A stretch of DNA of 64,000 nt from Flavobacterium segetis (GTDB lineage: Bacteria > Bacteroidota > Bacteroidia > Flavobacteriales > Flavobacteriaceae). A program made the translations under genes and the position numbers. This document shows, piece by piece, positions 43,300 to 51,665 of the stretch. Positions within the stretch are counted from its first letter, which is position 1. Each line of letters begins with the position of its first letter. A model generated the notes under the pieces. The model was not told where the DNA came from and made no database searches. It was given only the letters and a program-made list of their open reading frames with translations. Location of the stretch: NCBI RefSeq assembly GCF_900129575.1, contig NZ_FQWE01000001.1:1-64000 (forward strand), written 5' to 3'.

Positions 43300-44715
43300 A
43301 TGCAAATAGAGCAAATATATACTGGGTGTCTCGCACAAGGAGCTTATTACATAACATCTAATGGTGAGGGAGCGATAATTGATCCACTTCGTGAAACGCA
43401 ACCTTATTTAGACCGACTGGAACGCGATAACGTGAAGCTCAAATATATTTTTGAGACTCATTTTCACGCTGACTTTGTATCTGGACATGTAGATTTAAGT
43501 AAACAAACTAGTGCTCCCATCATTTACGGACCTAATGCGACTTGTGAATTCGATTGTATTTCTGCAACAGATGGTCAAATATTTGAGCTTGGGGACATAA
43601 AAATAAAAGTTTTACATACTCCTGGTCATACAATGGAAAGTGCGACCTATTTACTTATTGATGAAAAGGGAAAAGAACATGCTGTTTTCTCAGGTGATAC
43701 TTTATTCATAGGCGATGTGGGTAGACCTGATCTAGCTCAAAAATCAGCTTCAATGACTCAGGAAGAATTAGCAGCTATGTTATTTCACTCACTTAGAAAT
43801 AAGATAATGACTTTGCCAGATGATGTAATTGTTTATCCAGCTCACGGGGCGGGCAGTGCGTGCGGAAAAAACATGAGTAAAGAAACAGTTTCAACTTTAG
43901 GTGAACAGAAAGCTACAAATTACGCACTGAGAGCAGATATGACTGAAGCTGAATTTATTACAGAAGTAACTGATGGTTTATTACCACCACCCGCTTACTT
44001 TGGGATGAACGTAGCAATGAATAAAAAGGGATATAACAGCTTTGAAAATGTTTTAAATTTAGGAATGCGTTCTTTAACTCCTGCAGCATTTGAAGCTGCA
44101 GCCGAAGACACCGGAGCTTTATTATTGGATACTCGAAAAAATGGTGACTTTGCAAAAGGCTTTATTCCTCAATCAATAAATATAGGAATCGATGGTGATT
44201 TTGCTCCATGGGTAGGTGCCTTAGTTGCTGATGTAAATCAGCCTATATTGATAATTTGCGAAATAGGTCAAGAAGAGGAGACCGTTACAAGATTAAGTCG
44301 AGTAGGTTTTGACAACTTAATTGGACATCTTGAAGGTGGATTTGAAGCTTGGTCGAAATTAGGAAAAGAAACTGATACTGTTCATAGAATCACGGCTGAA
44401 GAGTTCGCTACACAAGTGAAAATTGGAGAGAGTAAAATCATTGACATTCGCAAAGAAAGTGAGTATAGCGCGGAGCATGTCGAAGATTCCTATAGCAAAC
44501 CATTAGCCAATATCAATCAATGGATTATAGATGTTAATCCAAAAGAACATTTTTTTCTGCATTGTGCTGGTGGATATCGTAGTATGATTGCAGCGTCTAT
44601 ATTAGAAGCGCGTGGTTTTAGAAATTTTACTGAAATCGAAGGTGGTTTCAATGCAATTTCGAAAACATCCTTGCCAAAAACTGATTTCGTTTGCCAAAGC
44701 AAAGTTTTAAAATAA
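43300..44715 (+). CDS. Persulfide dioxygenase-rhodanese fusion (MBL-fold, CstB/ETHE1-like)
   Basis: A 471-residue fusion. Residues 1-250 are a beta-lactamase-fold hydrolase of the ETHE1 type with 'ETHFHADFVSGH' (His54, His56, Asp58, His63), 'LHTPGHTMES' and 'FSGDTLFIGDVGRPDL'. ETHE1 proteins use one iron to oxidise glutathione or CoA persulfide to sulfite. Two rhodanese domains follow. The first (about 265-350) has a distorted loop 'IICEIGQEEET' that keeps Cys but lacks the CRxGxR basic residues. The second (about 370-465) has an intact loop 'FLHCAGGYRSM'. In CstB-like fusions the active rhodanese turns the sulfite product and further persulfide into thiosulfate. It stands between TauE/SafE and a TPMT-like enzyme. 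Confidence 0.93.
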   Translation: MQIEQIYTGCLAQGAYYITSNGEGAIIDPLRETQPYLDRLERDNVKLKYIFETHFHADFVSGHVDLSKQTSAPIIYGPNATCEFDCISATDGQIFELGDIKIKVLHTPGHTMESATYLLIDEKGKEHAVFSGDTLFIGDVGRPDLAQKSASMTQEELAAMLFHSLRNKIMTLPDDVIVYPAHGAGSACGKNMSKETVSTLGEQKATNYALRADMTEAEFITEVTDGLLPPPAYFGMNVAMNKKGYNSFENVLNLGMRSLTPAAFEAAAEDTGALLLDTRKNGDFAKGFIPQSINIGIDGDFAPWVGALVADVNQPILIICEIGQEEETVTRLSRVGFDNLIGHLEGGFEAWSKLGKETDTVHRITAEEFATQVKIGESKIIDIRKESEYSAEHVEDSYSKPLANINQWIIDVNPKEHFFLHCAGGYRSMIAASILEARGFRNFTEIEGGFNAISKTSLPKTDFVCQSKVLK

Positions 44716-44980
44716 TTTTATATCTGACATCATTGCCATGACAAAAAACTTAAGTTCGAAACATTACATTAGAAACGGGTTTGCGGCATTATTGCCTTTG
44801 GCGTAATAATATACAAATATAGTTCCTATTAAAACTGACATTACCTTAGAAGCAATTGCGCTTTTATCAACAATAGATAGTTTTTTTACTTTCTTTCCTT
44901 TTTGTCATTAATTAGACTTTTCGAAAAGAGATAAAGTGTAGAAAGACGATGTAAATTAAGCTAATCAGAATAAAAAATTA

Positions 44981-45559
44981 ATGGATGCAAATTATTGGGA
45001 GACTCAATATCAAAATAAAAATACTGGTTGGGATTTAGGAGTAATTTCTCCTGCCATAAAATTGTACTTTGATTCCATAAAAGATAAAAACAGTGCTATC
45101 TTAATTCCTGGTTGTGGTAACACTTATGAAGCAGAATATTTACTTGAACAAGGTTTTACGAATATTACTGTTATTGATATTTCGACAACTCTTGTCACTA
45201 GTTTAGAACAAAAATTCAGTGAAAATGACTATATAACTATTATTTTAGGTGATTTTTTTGAACATCAAGGATCCTATGATTTTATAATTGAACAAACTTT
45301 TTTTTGTGCGCTTAATCCAGCATTACGCCAAAATTATGCACAAAAAATGAATGAACTTCTAACAACTAATGGGCTTTTGATTGGACTTTTATTCGATCGA
45401 GAATTTGATAAAGGTCCGCCTTTTGGTGGAAGTCAAAAGGAATACGAATCGCTTTTCAAATATAAATTTGATATTGTAAGGATGGAATCATGCTTAAATT
45501 CAGTTACGCCGAGAGCAAATACCGAGTTGCTTATTGAGTTGAAAAAAATAAATTCATGA
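44981..45559 (+). CDS. TPMT-family S-adenosylmethionine-dependent methyltransferase
   Basis: A 192-residue protein with the TPMT family start 'YWETQYQNKNTGWDLGVISPAIKLYF' and SAM motif I 'ILIPGCGNTYEAEYLLEQGF', then 'VIDIS' and 'IIEQTFFCALNPALRQNY'. TPMT-like enzymes methylate thiols, sulfide, selenide, tellurite or halides. Next to persulfide genes, a thiol or hydrogen sulfide methyltransferase is an attractive idea, but it is inference. About 265 bases of gene-free sequence lie upstream. Confidence 0.88.
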   Translation: MDANYWETQYQNKNTGWDLGVISPAIKLYFDSIKDKNSAILIPGCGNTYEAEYLLEQGFTNITVIDISTTLVTSLEQKFSENDYITIILGDFFEHQGSYDFIIEQTFFCALNPALRQNYAQKMNELLTTNGLLIGLLFDREFDKGPPFGGSQKEYESLFKYKFDIVRMESCLNSVTPRANTELLIELKKINS

Positions 45560-45614
45560 TCAAAAGCAGATTCATATTTATCTATGCAAATTTAACCTCT
45601 GACAATTAAATAAA

Positions 45615-45818
45615 ATGAAAAATCTATTATTAAATAATTGGAATGTGATGCGATTTATTCGCCTTGCAATAGCGCTATTTTTATTCAGCCAAGCTTATGT
45701 GACTAAAAACTGGATATTCGTTGGAATTGGCTCTTTTTTCCTAATTCAAGTAATTTTTAACTTTGGCTGTGGGCCTAATGGTTGCGCGGTTCCTAATAAT
45801 AAATACAGCAAAAGATGA
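45615..45818 (+). CDS. DUF2892-like small membrane protein with a C-terminal cysteine pair
   Basis: A 67-residue protein with two short helices ('FIRLAIALFLFSQAY', 'WIFVGIGSFFLIQVIFNFG') and a C-terminal 'CGPNGCAVP' that places two cysteines five residues apart just after the second helix. It resembles the DUF2892 membrane domain that in E. coli YgaP is fused to a rhodanese; here the two are separate genes. The stop overlaps the thioredoxin start (ATGA), so they are made together. The Cys pair is a plausible thioredoxin substrate. Confidence 0.8.
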   Translation: MKNLLLNNWNVMRFIRLAIALFLFSQAYVTKNWIFVGIGSFFLIQVIFNFGCGPNGCAVPNNKYSKR

Positions 45819-46114
45819 GTAATTTTGACACAATAATAAATTCTGACAAACCTGTTTTAATTGACTTTTTTGCAACTTGGTGTGGACCATGCAAAATGTT
45901 AGGTCCCATTTTAAAAGAGGTAAAAGATAGTATGGGGGAACGTATTTCTATCATTAAAATTGATGTGGATAAAAACCAACAAATTGCTTCCAAATTTCAA
46001 GTACGTGGAGTACCAACTATGATTTTATTTCAAAATGGAAAACAATTATGGAGACAATCTGGGGTGTTGAGCAAAGAAGAAGTCATCAAAGTAATTATAG
46101 AAAACAGCAATTAA
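45815..46114 (+). CDS. trxA: Thioredoxin
   Basis: A 99-residue cytoplasmic thioredoxin with 'VLIDFFATWCGPCKMLGPILKEV' (active site CGPC) and 'QVRGVPTMILFQNG' with the cis-Pro. It is the last gene of the sulfur cluster and is translationally coupled to the small cysteine membrane protein. In that setting it may reduce persulfides or regenerate the rhodanese and membrane thiols, in addition to or apart from the general housekeeping thioredoxin. Confidence 0.94.
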   Translation: MSNFDTIINSDKPVLIDFFATWCGPCKMLGPILKEVKDSMGERISIIKIDVDKNQQIASKFQVRGVPTMILFQNGKQLWRQSGVLSKEEVIKVIIENSN

Positions 46115-46136
46115 CATTTTTAAGTTTAATTGCTGT
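46104..46136. terminator. Terminator between trxA and the menE-like gene
   Basis: A perfect 11-bp stem ACAGCAATTAA / TTAATTGCTGT that overlaps the trxA stop codon and lies between convergent genes. Confidence 0.75.
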
Positions 46137-46149
46137 AATATTATAATTT

Positions 46150-47202
46150 TTAGTACAAACCTTCGATGATTTCTTTCCTTTTAATCTTTCCATTTTCCGT
46201 TTCTACGAATTTTTTAACAAAGAAAATTTCTTTTGGCCGCTCGAATTTATCTAATTTTTTAAAAATAGAATCTTCAAGATCTTGTTTATCACCTTCAATT
46301 ATTAAAATTAATTTTTCTCCTAAATCATCGTCTTTCAATCCTGCTACAAAAAATCTAGCATTTATTTTTTTTGCTAATTTATGTTCTATATTTTCTGGAC
46401 TAAGTTTAACTCCACCGCTGTTAATTACATTGTCAATTCGACCAACGTAAATAAAATGATCTTCATCAATTAATGATACTAAATCATTAGTAACAATAGG
46501 TTCATTAGAAATATTAACAGCTTCAATAATAAGACAATTTCTATCGTCTAAGCTAATTTTTACATTTGGCAAAAGTGAAAACGCCTCTTCGCCTATTTTT
46601 TTTGCAGCGATATGTGTTATCGTTTCTGTCATTCCATAGGTTTCATAAACATCGGTTTTCAAATTCGCTAGTTGCAATTCTAAATCATGATTCATTTTCG
46701 CACCACCCACGATCATTTTTTTTACGTTATTTAAATTTTTCAATGAATGTTGCGCTTGTAACGGCACCATAGCTGCAAAATCATAAGTCGTTTTTCTATC
46801 TATCACTGGCGTTGAAGTGGGAGCCACAAAGTCTATATTTAGCCCCAGTATAAAAGCTCTCACCAGCATCATTTTACCAGCAATATAATTCATAGGTAAA
46901 CAGTGAAGTGCCTTATCTCCTGGACGTAGCTCAAAAAAATCGCCAGTGGCAATAGCTGAATTAATCATCGCTTGCTTATCGATATAAATTAATTTTGGAG
47001 TTCCTGTTGTTCCTGATGTATTTAATTCAACATAAGATTTGGTATCAAACCAATCTAGTAAAAAATCTCCCATTTCTTTCTCGTAAGGTTCACCTTCTTT
47101 AATTAGGCTGTAAGCAAGACTGCATAAGTCATTCCGTTTAAAATGAAAACCATTTATTTGAAACAAATTATGAACGTTTTTATATGTAATGTTATTCGTC
47201 AT
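46150..47202 (-). CDS. menE: AMP-forming acyl-CoA ligase, likely o-succinylbenzoate-CoA ligase
   Basis: A 350-residue ANL-superfamily enzyme with the AMP-binding loop 'LNTSGTTGTPKLIYI', 'CLPMNYIAGKMM', the A5-like 'ETYGMTETITHIAAKKIGE', 'YVGRIDNVINSGGVKLSPENIEHKL' and a C-terminal Lys region 'ENGKIKRKEI'. It is short for the superfamily, which fits the compact MenE proteins of Bacteroidota that activate o-succinylbenzoate for menaquinone synthesis. No other men genes are nearby, so the menE assignment is less secure than the family. Confidence 0.78.
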   Translation of the reverse strand: MTNNITYKNVHNLFQINGFHFKRNDLCSLAYSLIKEGEPYEKEMGDFLLDWFDTKSYVELNTSGTTGTPKLIYIDKQAMINSAIATGDFFELRPGDKALHCLPMNYIAGKMMLVRAFILGLNIDFVAPTSTPVIDRKTTYDFAAMVPLQAQHSLKNLNNVKKMIVGGAKMNHDLELQLANLKTDVYETYGMTETITHIAAKKIGEEAFSLLPNVKISLDDRNCLIIEAVNISNEPIVTNDLVSLIDEDHFIYVGRIDNVINSGGVKLSPENIEHKLAKKINARFFVAGLKDDDLGEKLILIIEGDKQDLEDSIFKKLDKFERPKEIFFVKKFVETENGKIKRKEIIEGLY

Positions 47203-47220
47203 GATTTTTGTATTTTAAAA

Positions 47221-48198
47221 TTATATTTTATCAATTTTGCCTGTTAATTTTTCTTTCCAGTTTGTCCACTGATATTTTTTACTAAAGATCAATAAAAGTA
47301 TTGGATAAATAATCAACACCGGAACAATAATATCCGCTCCAGCACTTGGTTCAGAAATATCTTTAAATATGGAATGCGTTTGAAAAGCAGACCAATCCGA
47401 GGTAATTAATAAGGCGCCTATCAAATTATTAGCAGCGTGAAAGCCTAAGGCAAGCTCCATACCTTCATCCATAAGCGTAACAATTCCTAAAAATAGCCCT
47501 GTACCTACGTAATAAACCATGATTACAGGACCAATTTTAGTAACTTCTGGATTAAAATAATGAAGTCCACCAAAAATTATTGATGTCATTAGTAAAGGAA
47601 ACCATTTGTTCCTTGCCAGATTTGCAAATCCTTGCATTAAATATCCTCTAAAAATAAATTCTTCGGTGCTAGTTTGTATTGGAATAAGTATAATACCAAT
47701 TAGAACCAAAATTAAAAATGGGATTGGTTTAAAATTAATAACATATTGAGCAGGATTGTCGTAAAATGATATCAATGTAGTGCCGATAGTTAATAAACTC
47801 CAAATTGAAAAAGAAAAAATTATGCGACTCCAGTCTACTTTTTTGCGAGAAGTGGTTATCGAATGCAAAGTTTGATTGTGGAGTTTACGCACTACTAATA
47901 GTAATCCAAGAATCACAAAAACAAAACTGATCAAGATTAAAATTAAAGTAACATTTGACTCGAAATATTGCATAATACCAGCCTCAGATGTTGGATAAGA
48001 TCTACCATTAAACATTGAATCAAATTTAATTGCCGCAACAAAAGGTATTTGACCAACAAAAGAGGCAAGAATAAGCATGATAGAGCCTACTATATACTTT
48101 GAAAAATTATTCTCTGATTTAATGCCCTGCTCTATAAACATATATTTTTGTCTAATATTATACATAATTCGATAAACAAACCTTACTTTCGTGGCCAA
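47221..48198 (-). CDS. CPBP-family intramembrane glutamic endopeptidase
   Basis: A 325-residue protein with about eight membrane helices and the CPBP (Abi/RCE1) motifs 'TEEFIFRGYLMQGF' (Glu-Glu-x3-Arg), 'FGGLHYFN' and 'LGFHAANNLIGALL'. These proteases process lipoprotein-like or prenylated substrates or export peptides; many have no known target. A later start at MYNIRQKY (about 11 codons in) or MFIEQGIK is possible. It precedes the menE-like gene by 18 bases and is likely co-transcribed with it. Confidence 0.88.
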   Translation of the reverse strand: MATKVRFVYRIMYNIRQKYMFIEQGIKSENNFSKYIVGSIMLILASFVGQIPFVAAIKFDSMFNGRSYPTSEAGIMQYFESNVTLILILISFVFVILGLLLVVRKLHNQTLHSITTSRKKVDWSRIIFSFSIWSLLTIGTTLISFYDNPAQYVINFKPIPFLILVLIGIILIPIQTSTEEFIFRGYLMQGFANLARNKWFPLLMTSIIFGGLHYFNPEVTKIGPVIMVYYVGTGLFLGIVTLMDEGMELALGFHAANNLIGALLITSDWSAFQTHSIFKDISEPSAGADIIVPVLIIYPILLLIFSKKYQWTNWKEKLTGKIDKI

Positions 48199-48239
48199 TT
48201 ATGAAGACCACTTAAAAACCTTTCCCTGTAGTAATAACT

Positions 48240-48584
48240 GTGATACAAATATACCATAATTCGCGATGTGGCAAATCTAGAAATTGTTTGGCAATAATTG
48301 AAAATTCAAATCAAGAATTTCAAGTCATTAGCTATCTGAAAACTCCTCCATCACTTGATGAACTGTCACAAGTTATTAAACAACTGAATATAAATCCCAT
48401 TGATTTAGTTCGCAAAAAAGAAAAAATTTGGATCGAAAATTTTAAAGATAACGAGTATGATAATAATAAATTAATTATGATCATGATTGAATTTCCAATC
48501 TTGATTGAAAGACTAATTGTAATTAAAAATAATCTCGCAATAATTGGAAGAAATAGTGATGAATTGAAAAAATTCCTTTCCTAA
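48240..48584 (+). CDS. ArsC/Spx-family arsenate reductase-like protein
   Basis: A 114-residue thioredoxin-fold protein starting at GTG. The active-site 'HNSRCGKSRNC' gives Cys9 and Cys14 near the start; the family places a catalytic Cys after 'xN.xC.ksR', and here it is Cys9, followed by Arg12. 'QEFQVISYLKTPPSLDEL' and 'NPIDLVRKKE' are typical. It lacks the full arsenate reductase C-terminal 'RP' set (it has 'FPILIERLIVI'), so it may be an arsenate reductase or a YffB-type relative. No ars genes adjoin it. Confidence 0.8.
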   Translation: MIQIYHNSRCGKSRNCLAIIENSNQEFQVISYLKTPPSLDELSQVIKQLNINPIDLVRKKEKIWIENFKDNEYDNNKLIMIMIEFPILIERLIVIKNNLAIIGRNSDELKKFLS

Positions 48585-48682
48585 TTACAACAAAAAATAA
48601 ATTTAACATTAATTTGTGACTGACGCCATTAAACAAAAATAAACTTTTGACGTCTAACTTTTTTTAACCAACGATAATAGAA

Positions 48683-51133
48683 ATGAAAAAAATGAAATTT
48701 GTATTAATTCTTGTTCTCTTTTTTAATACACTGTTTAGCTTTGCGCAGATAACTCCAGCAAAAAAAATAAAAATTTCGGGTAAAGTAGTTGAAAAAACAA
48801 CTAAACAACCACTAGAATACGCTACAGTTACATTCTTACTTGCTGATAACCCGAAACCAGTTGCAGGTGGAATCACAAATGCAAAAGGAGAATTTGACAT
48901 TGAAGTAAGTGCAGGCATTTATGATATCAAAATTGAATTTATTTCGTTTAAAGTATTTGAAATTAAACAGAAAAATCTTAAAAGTAGTACCACTTTAGGA
49001 ATGATTAGTTTACAGGAAGATGCCAATCAGTTAAATGAAGTGGTGATTCGCACTGAAAGAACTACCGTTGAAATTAAATTAGATAAAAAAGTATATAATG
49101 TAGGTAGCGACCTGATGGTAAAAGGCGGGACTGTAAGCGATGTATTAGATAATATTCCTTCAGTATCAGTTGATGTTGAAGGAAATGTAAGTCTACGAGG
49201 AAATGATAATGTTAGAATACTCGTAGATGGAAAACCTACAACTGCTATAAATATTGCTGAAGCTTTGCGTTTAATTCCTGCTGATGCGATCGAGAAAGTA
49301 GAAGTAATAACAAATCCATCTGCACGTTATGACGCAGAAGGCGGGGGTGGTTTATTGAATATAATATTGAAAAAAGGTAAAAATCAGGGATTAAATGGAA
49401 CTTTTATTGCTTCAACGGGTTATCCTGAAACGTATGGTTTGAGCGGTAATATAAATTATAAATCTAAATTGTTCAATCTTTTTAGCACGCAAGGTTATAA
49501 CAACCGAAATAATCCGGGAAGATCATTTACTAATTCAAGATATTTAAACTCTGATAATAGTACTAAGAATTATATCTATGAAAATAGAGAAAATGATCGT
49601 TTTAATAAAAGTTATAACGGTAACTTTGGAATTGAACTTAACATAAGTGAGACTGCTTCATGGACTAACTCTTTTAATTATCGCAAAAATAACGGAAATA
49701 ATGAGGATCGAGTTTTTCAAGATTATTATGACTCTGGATTTAATTTCGATTATACTCGTAACCGAATCAATGCGGAGGATAGTAATAGCGAGGATGTAGA
49801 ATTTGCAACTAATTTCATTAAAAAATTCAAGAGAGATGGCCACAAATTATCTTTTGATGGTTCATTTTCTACTAGTGATGATAAAAATAATGCACTAATC
49901 ACTGATAGAGCTACAAATACAAATTTGATAAAATTTGATGATACCAGAAATGATCAATCTCAAAATAGAAATCTTTTGCAAGTGGATTATGTTTTACCAT
50001 TTGGTAAAGGAAGCCAGTTTGAAGCAGGATATCGCGGAGATTTTTCTAAATTATTAACTGATTTTCAAGTTGATAATGATGGAGTACCCAATGCAAATTT
50101 CACAAACACTCTAGACTATAAAGAAAAAGTAAATGCCTTATACACACAGTATGGTCAAAAAATAAACAAATTTTCCGTTCTTTTTGGATTGCGTTTTGAG
50201 GATTCTAATATTGAAATCAATCAATTAGCAACGAATGATTTTAATAATAAGAAGTATAATAACTTTTTCCCAAGTGCTTTTTTTACGTATGAAATTTCGG
50301 ATAGAAGTAGTGCTTCAGTAAGTTACAGCAGAAGAATCCAAAGACCTAGAGGTAGATTTCTAAATCCGTTTAGTAATCTATCTAGCAATATCAATATTTT
50401 TGTTGGGAACCCAGATTTAGATCCTGCATTTACAGATGCTCTTGATTTTGGTTACATTAAAAGATGGAGTAAATTAACTTTGAATACATCGCTTTATGTC
50501 AACAAAACGAATGATTCCTTCCAATTTGCAAGAAGAGAATCAGGTGGATTTGTAAACGGCACTCCAATTTTGATAAGTTCACCTATTAATTTAGCGACAG
50601 AATACAGAGCTGGATTCGAATTTACGTTGAATTATTCTCCTTATAAATGGTGGAAATTAAATGGTAATGTCAACGTGTTTAGAAATGAAACACAAGGAAA
50701 TTTTACTTACACTGATTTTACAAATAAGGTTATAATCCAGAATTTTGATAACACTGCCGCATCGTGGTCATCAAGAATTACCTCTAAAATTACATTGCCA
50801 TACAAAATTGATTGGCAAACTAACGCAAGTTATAATGCGCCACAAAAAAGTGCGCAAGGTAAAAGTTTAGGTGTTTTTGGCGCTAACTTAGCTTTTAGTA
50901 AAGATGTATTAAAAGACAAGGGTACCCTATCATTTAATATTAGTGATGTTTTCAATTCTCGAAAGAGAATTATGGAAAATTATCTTCCTGGTGTTGTTAA
51001 TTCATATAGTGAAATGCAGTGGAGAGTAAGACAATTCAGTTTAGCATTTACTTATAGATTTAACAAACCGAAGAACGAAAAAGAAAGACCTAGACAAAAT
51101 CAAAATGACCGCGAAGGCGATTTTCAAGGATAA
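48683..51133 (+). CDS. Outer membrane TonB-type receptor (OMP_b-brl_3 family)
   Basis: An 816-residue outer membrane protein with a signal peptide ('MKKMKFVLILVLFFNTLFSFAQ'), a carboxypeptidase-D-like regulatory domain (about 29-115, 'ISGKVVEKTTKQPLEYATVTF'), a plug domain ('VKGGTVSDVLDNIPSVSVDVEGNVSLRG', 'VEVITNPSARYDAEGGGGLLNIILKK') and a beta barrel with many aromatic-ended strands. The C terminus ends in a charged tail (KNEKERPRQNQNDREGDFQG) rather than in the usual terminal aromatic. It has no SusD, sigma or anti-sigma partner, so the substrate is unknown. Confidence 0.9.
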   Translation: MKKMKFVLILVLFFNTLFSFAQITPAKKIKISGKVVEKTTKQPLEYATVTFLLADNPKPVAGGITNAKGEFDIEVSAGIYDIKIEFISFKVFEIKQKNLKSSTTLGMISLQEDANQLNEVVIRTERTTVEIKLDKKVYNVGSDLMVKGGTVSDVLDNIPSVSVDVEGNVSLRGNDNVRILVDGKPTTAINIAEALRLIPADAIEKVEVITNPSARYDAEGGGGLLNIILKKGKNQGLNGTFIASTGYPETYGLSGNINYKSKLFNLFSTQGYNNRNNPGRSFTNSRYLNSDNSTKNYIYENRENDRFNKSYNGNFGIELNISETASWTNSFNYRKNNGNNEDRVFQDYYDSGFNFDYTRNRINAEDSNSEDVEFATNFIKKFKRDGHKLSFDGSFSTSDDKNNALITDRATNTNLIKFDDTRNDQSQNRNLLQVDYVLPFGKGSQFEAGYRGDFSKLLTDFQVDNDGVPNANFTNTLDYKEKVNALYTQYGQKINKFSVLFGLRFEDSNIEINQLATNDFNNKKYNNFFPSAFFTYEISDRSSASVSYSRRIQRPRGRFLNPFSNLSSNINIFVGNPDLDPAFTDALDFGYIKRWSKLTLNTSLYVNKTNDSFQFARRESGGFVNGTPILISSPINLATEYRAGFEFTLNYSPYKWWKLNGNVNVFRNETQGNFTYTDFTNKVIIQNFDNTAASWSSRITSKITLPYKIDWQTNASYNAPQKSAQGKSLGVFGANLAFSKDVLKDKGTLSFNISDVFNSRKRIMENYLPGVVNSYSEMQWRVRQFSLAFTYRFNKPKNEKERPRQNQNDREGDFQG

Positions 51134-51140
51134 AACAATA

Positions 51141-51166
51141 GTGGGACTTTTTATCAAGAGTCCCAC
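51141..51166 (+). terminator. First terminator after the TonB-type receptor
   Basis: A perfect 8-bp stem GTGGGACT / AGTCCCAC with a 10-base loop, 8 bases after the stop codon. Confidence 0.7.
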
Positions 51167-51204
51167 TTTACCAATAAATATTGGTGATAAAAAAACAATT
51201 CCAT

Positions 51205-51237
51205 AAAAAAAGGACTCGTAAAACGAGTCCTTTTTTT
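51205..51237. terminator. Strong bidirectional terminator before the small membrane protein gene
   Basis: A perfect 15-bp stem AAAAAAAGGACTCGT / ACGAGTCCTTTTTTT with a 3-base loop, between convergent genes. The A and T runs allow it to stop transcription from either side. Confidence 0.85.
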
Positions 51238-51251
51238 ATTTAACAAACAGT

Positions 51252-51425
51252 TTATACTGATTGTTGTTCTTGCTTCTTTTTATCTCTTTTCTCTTTGTAT
51301 GCTTCCCAAGATGCTCCACCAACCCAATAGGATACGAAACCAACTAGAAAAAACATTAACCAGAATCCTATTGTAAGAATGGTTAAGAAAAGTAAAAAGC
51401 CTAAATACTGTGAAAATTCAAACAT
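51252..51425 (-). CDS. Small conserved membrane protein
   Basis: The ATG at 51425 gives 57 residues and is preceded on its strand by a purine-rich GGAA; a TTG 19 codons farther upstream is less likely. Two closely spaced hydrophobic segments ('FLLFLTILTIGFWLMFFLVGFVSYWVGG') and a Lys/Glu/Gln-rich tail ('KEKRDKKKQEQQSV') are visible. I recall similar small proteins in flavobacteria but no function. It lies beside fumC without obvious linkage. Confidence 0.7.
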   Translation of the reverse strand: MFEFSQYLGFLLFLTILTIGFWLMFFLVGFVSYWVGGASWEAYKEKRDKKKQEQQSV

Positions 51426-51533
51426 GTTTTCCGGAATTTTGAATGTAAATACAAATGTATGTTTAATTCCTTTTCTTACCAATAAAAAGTAGTAAAAACT
51501 ATCAATGAATTTTTATAAAAAAAGATTTATCCG

Positions 51534-51541
51534 TAAATTTG
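51534..51541 (+). promoter_or_regulatory. -7 element upstream of fumC
   Basis: TAAATTTG (TAnnTTTG) with a 125-base leader to the fumC ATG; the -33 element is weak. The leader contains GAGATT-9-AATCTC as a small hairpin. Confidence 0.35.
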
Positions 51542-51665
51542 GGCACAAAACTACGATATATTTTAACTTAGGGGAGATTGTTAATAATAATCTCAAGGTT
51601 AAAGACAAAGGTAGTCAAACGCAACACTAATACTTTTAAACTAGATATTTTTAAATAACAACAAC

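Noticed and set aside
44790..44813. Hairpin ATTATTGCC-TTT-GGCGTAATAAT after the persulfide dioxygenase gene
   Set aside because: The stem needs a two-base bulge and has no T run, so it is not convincing as a terminator.
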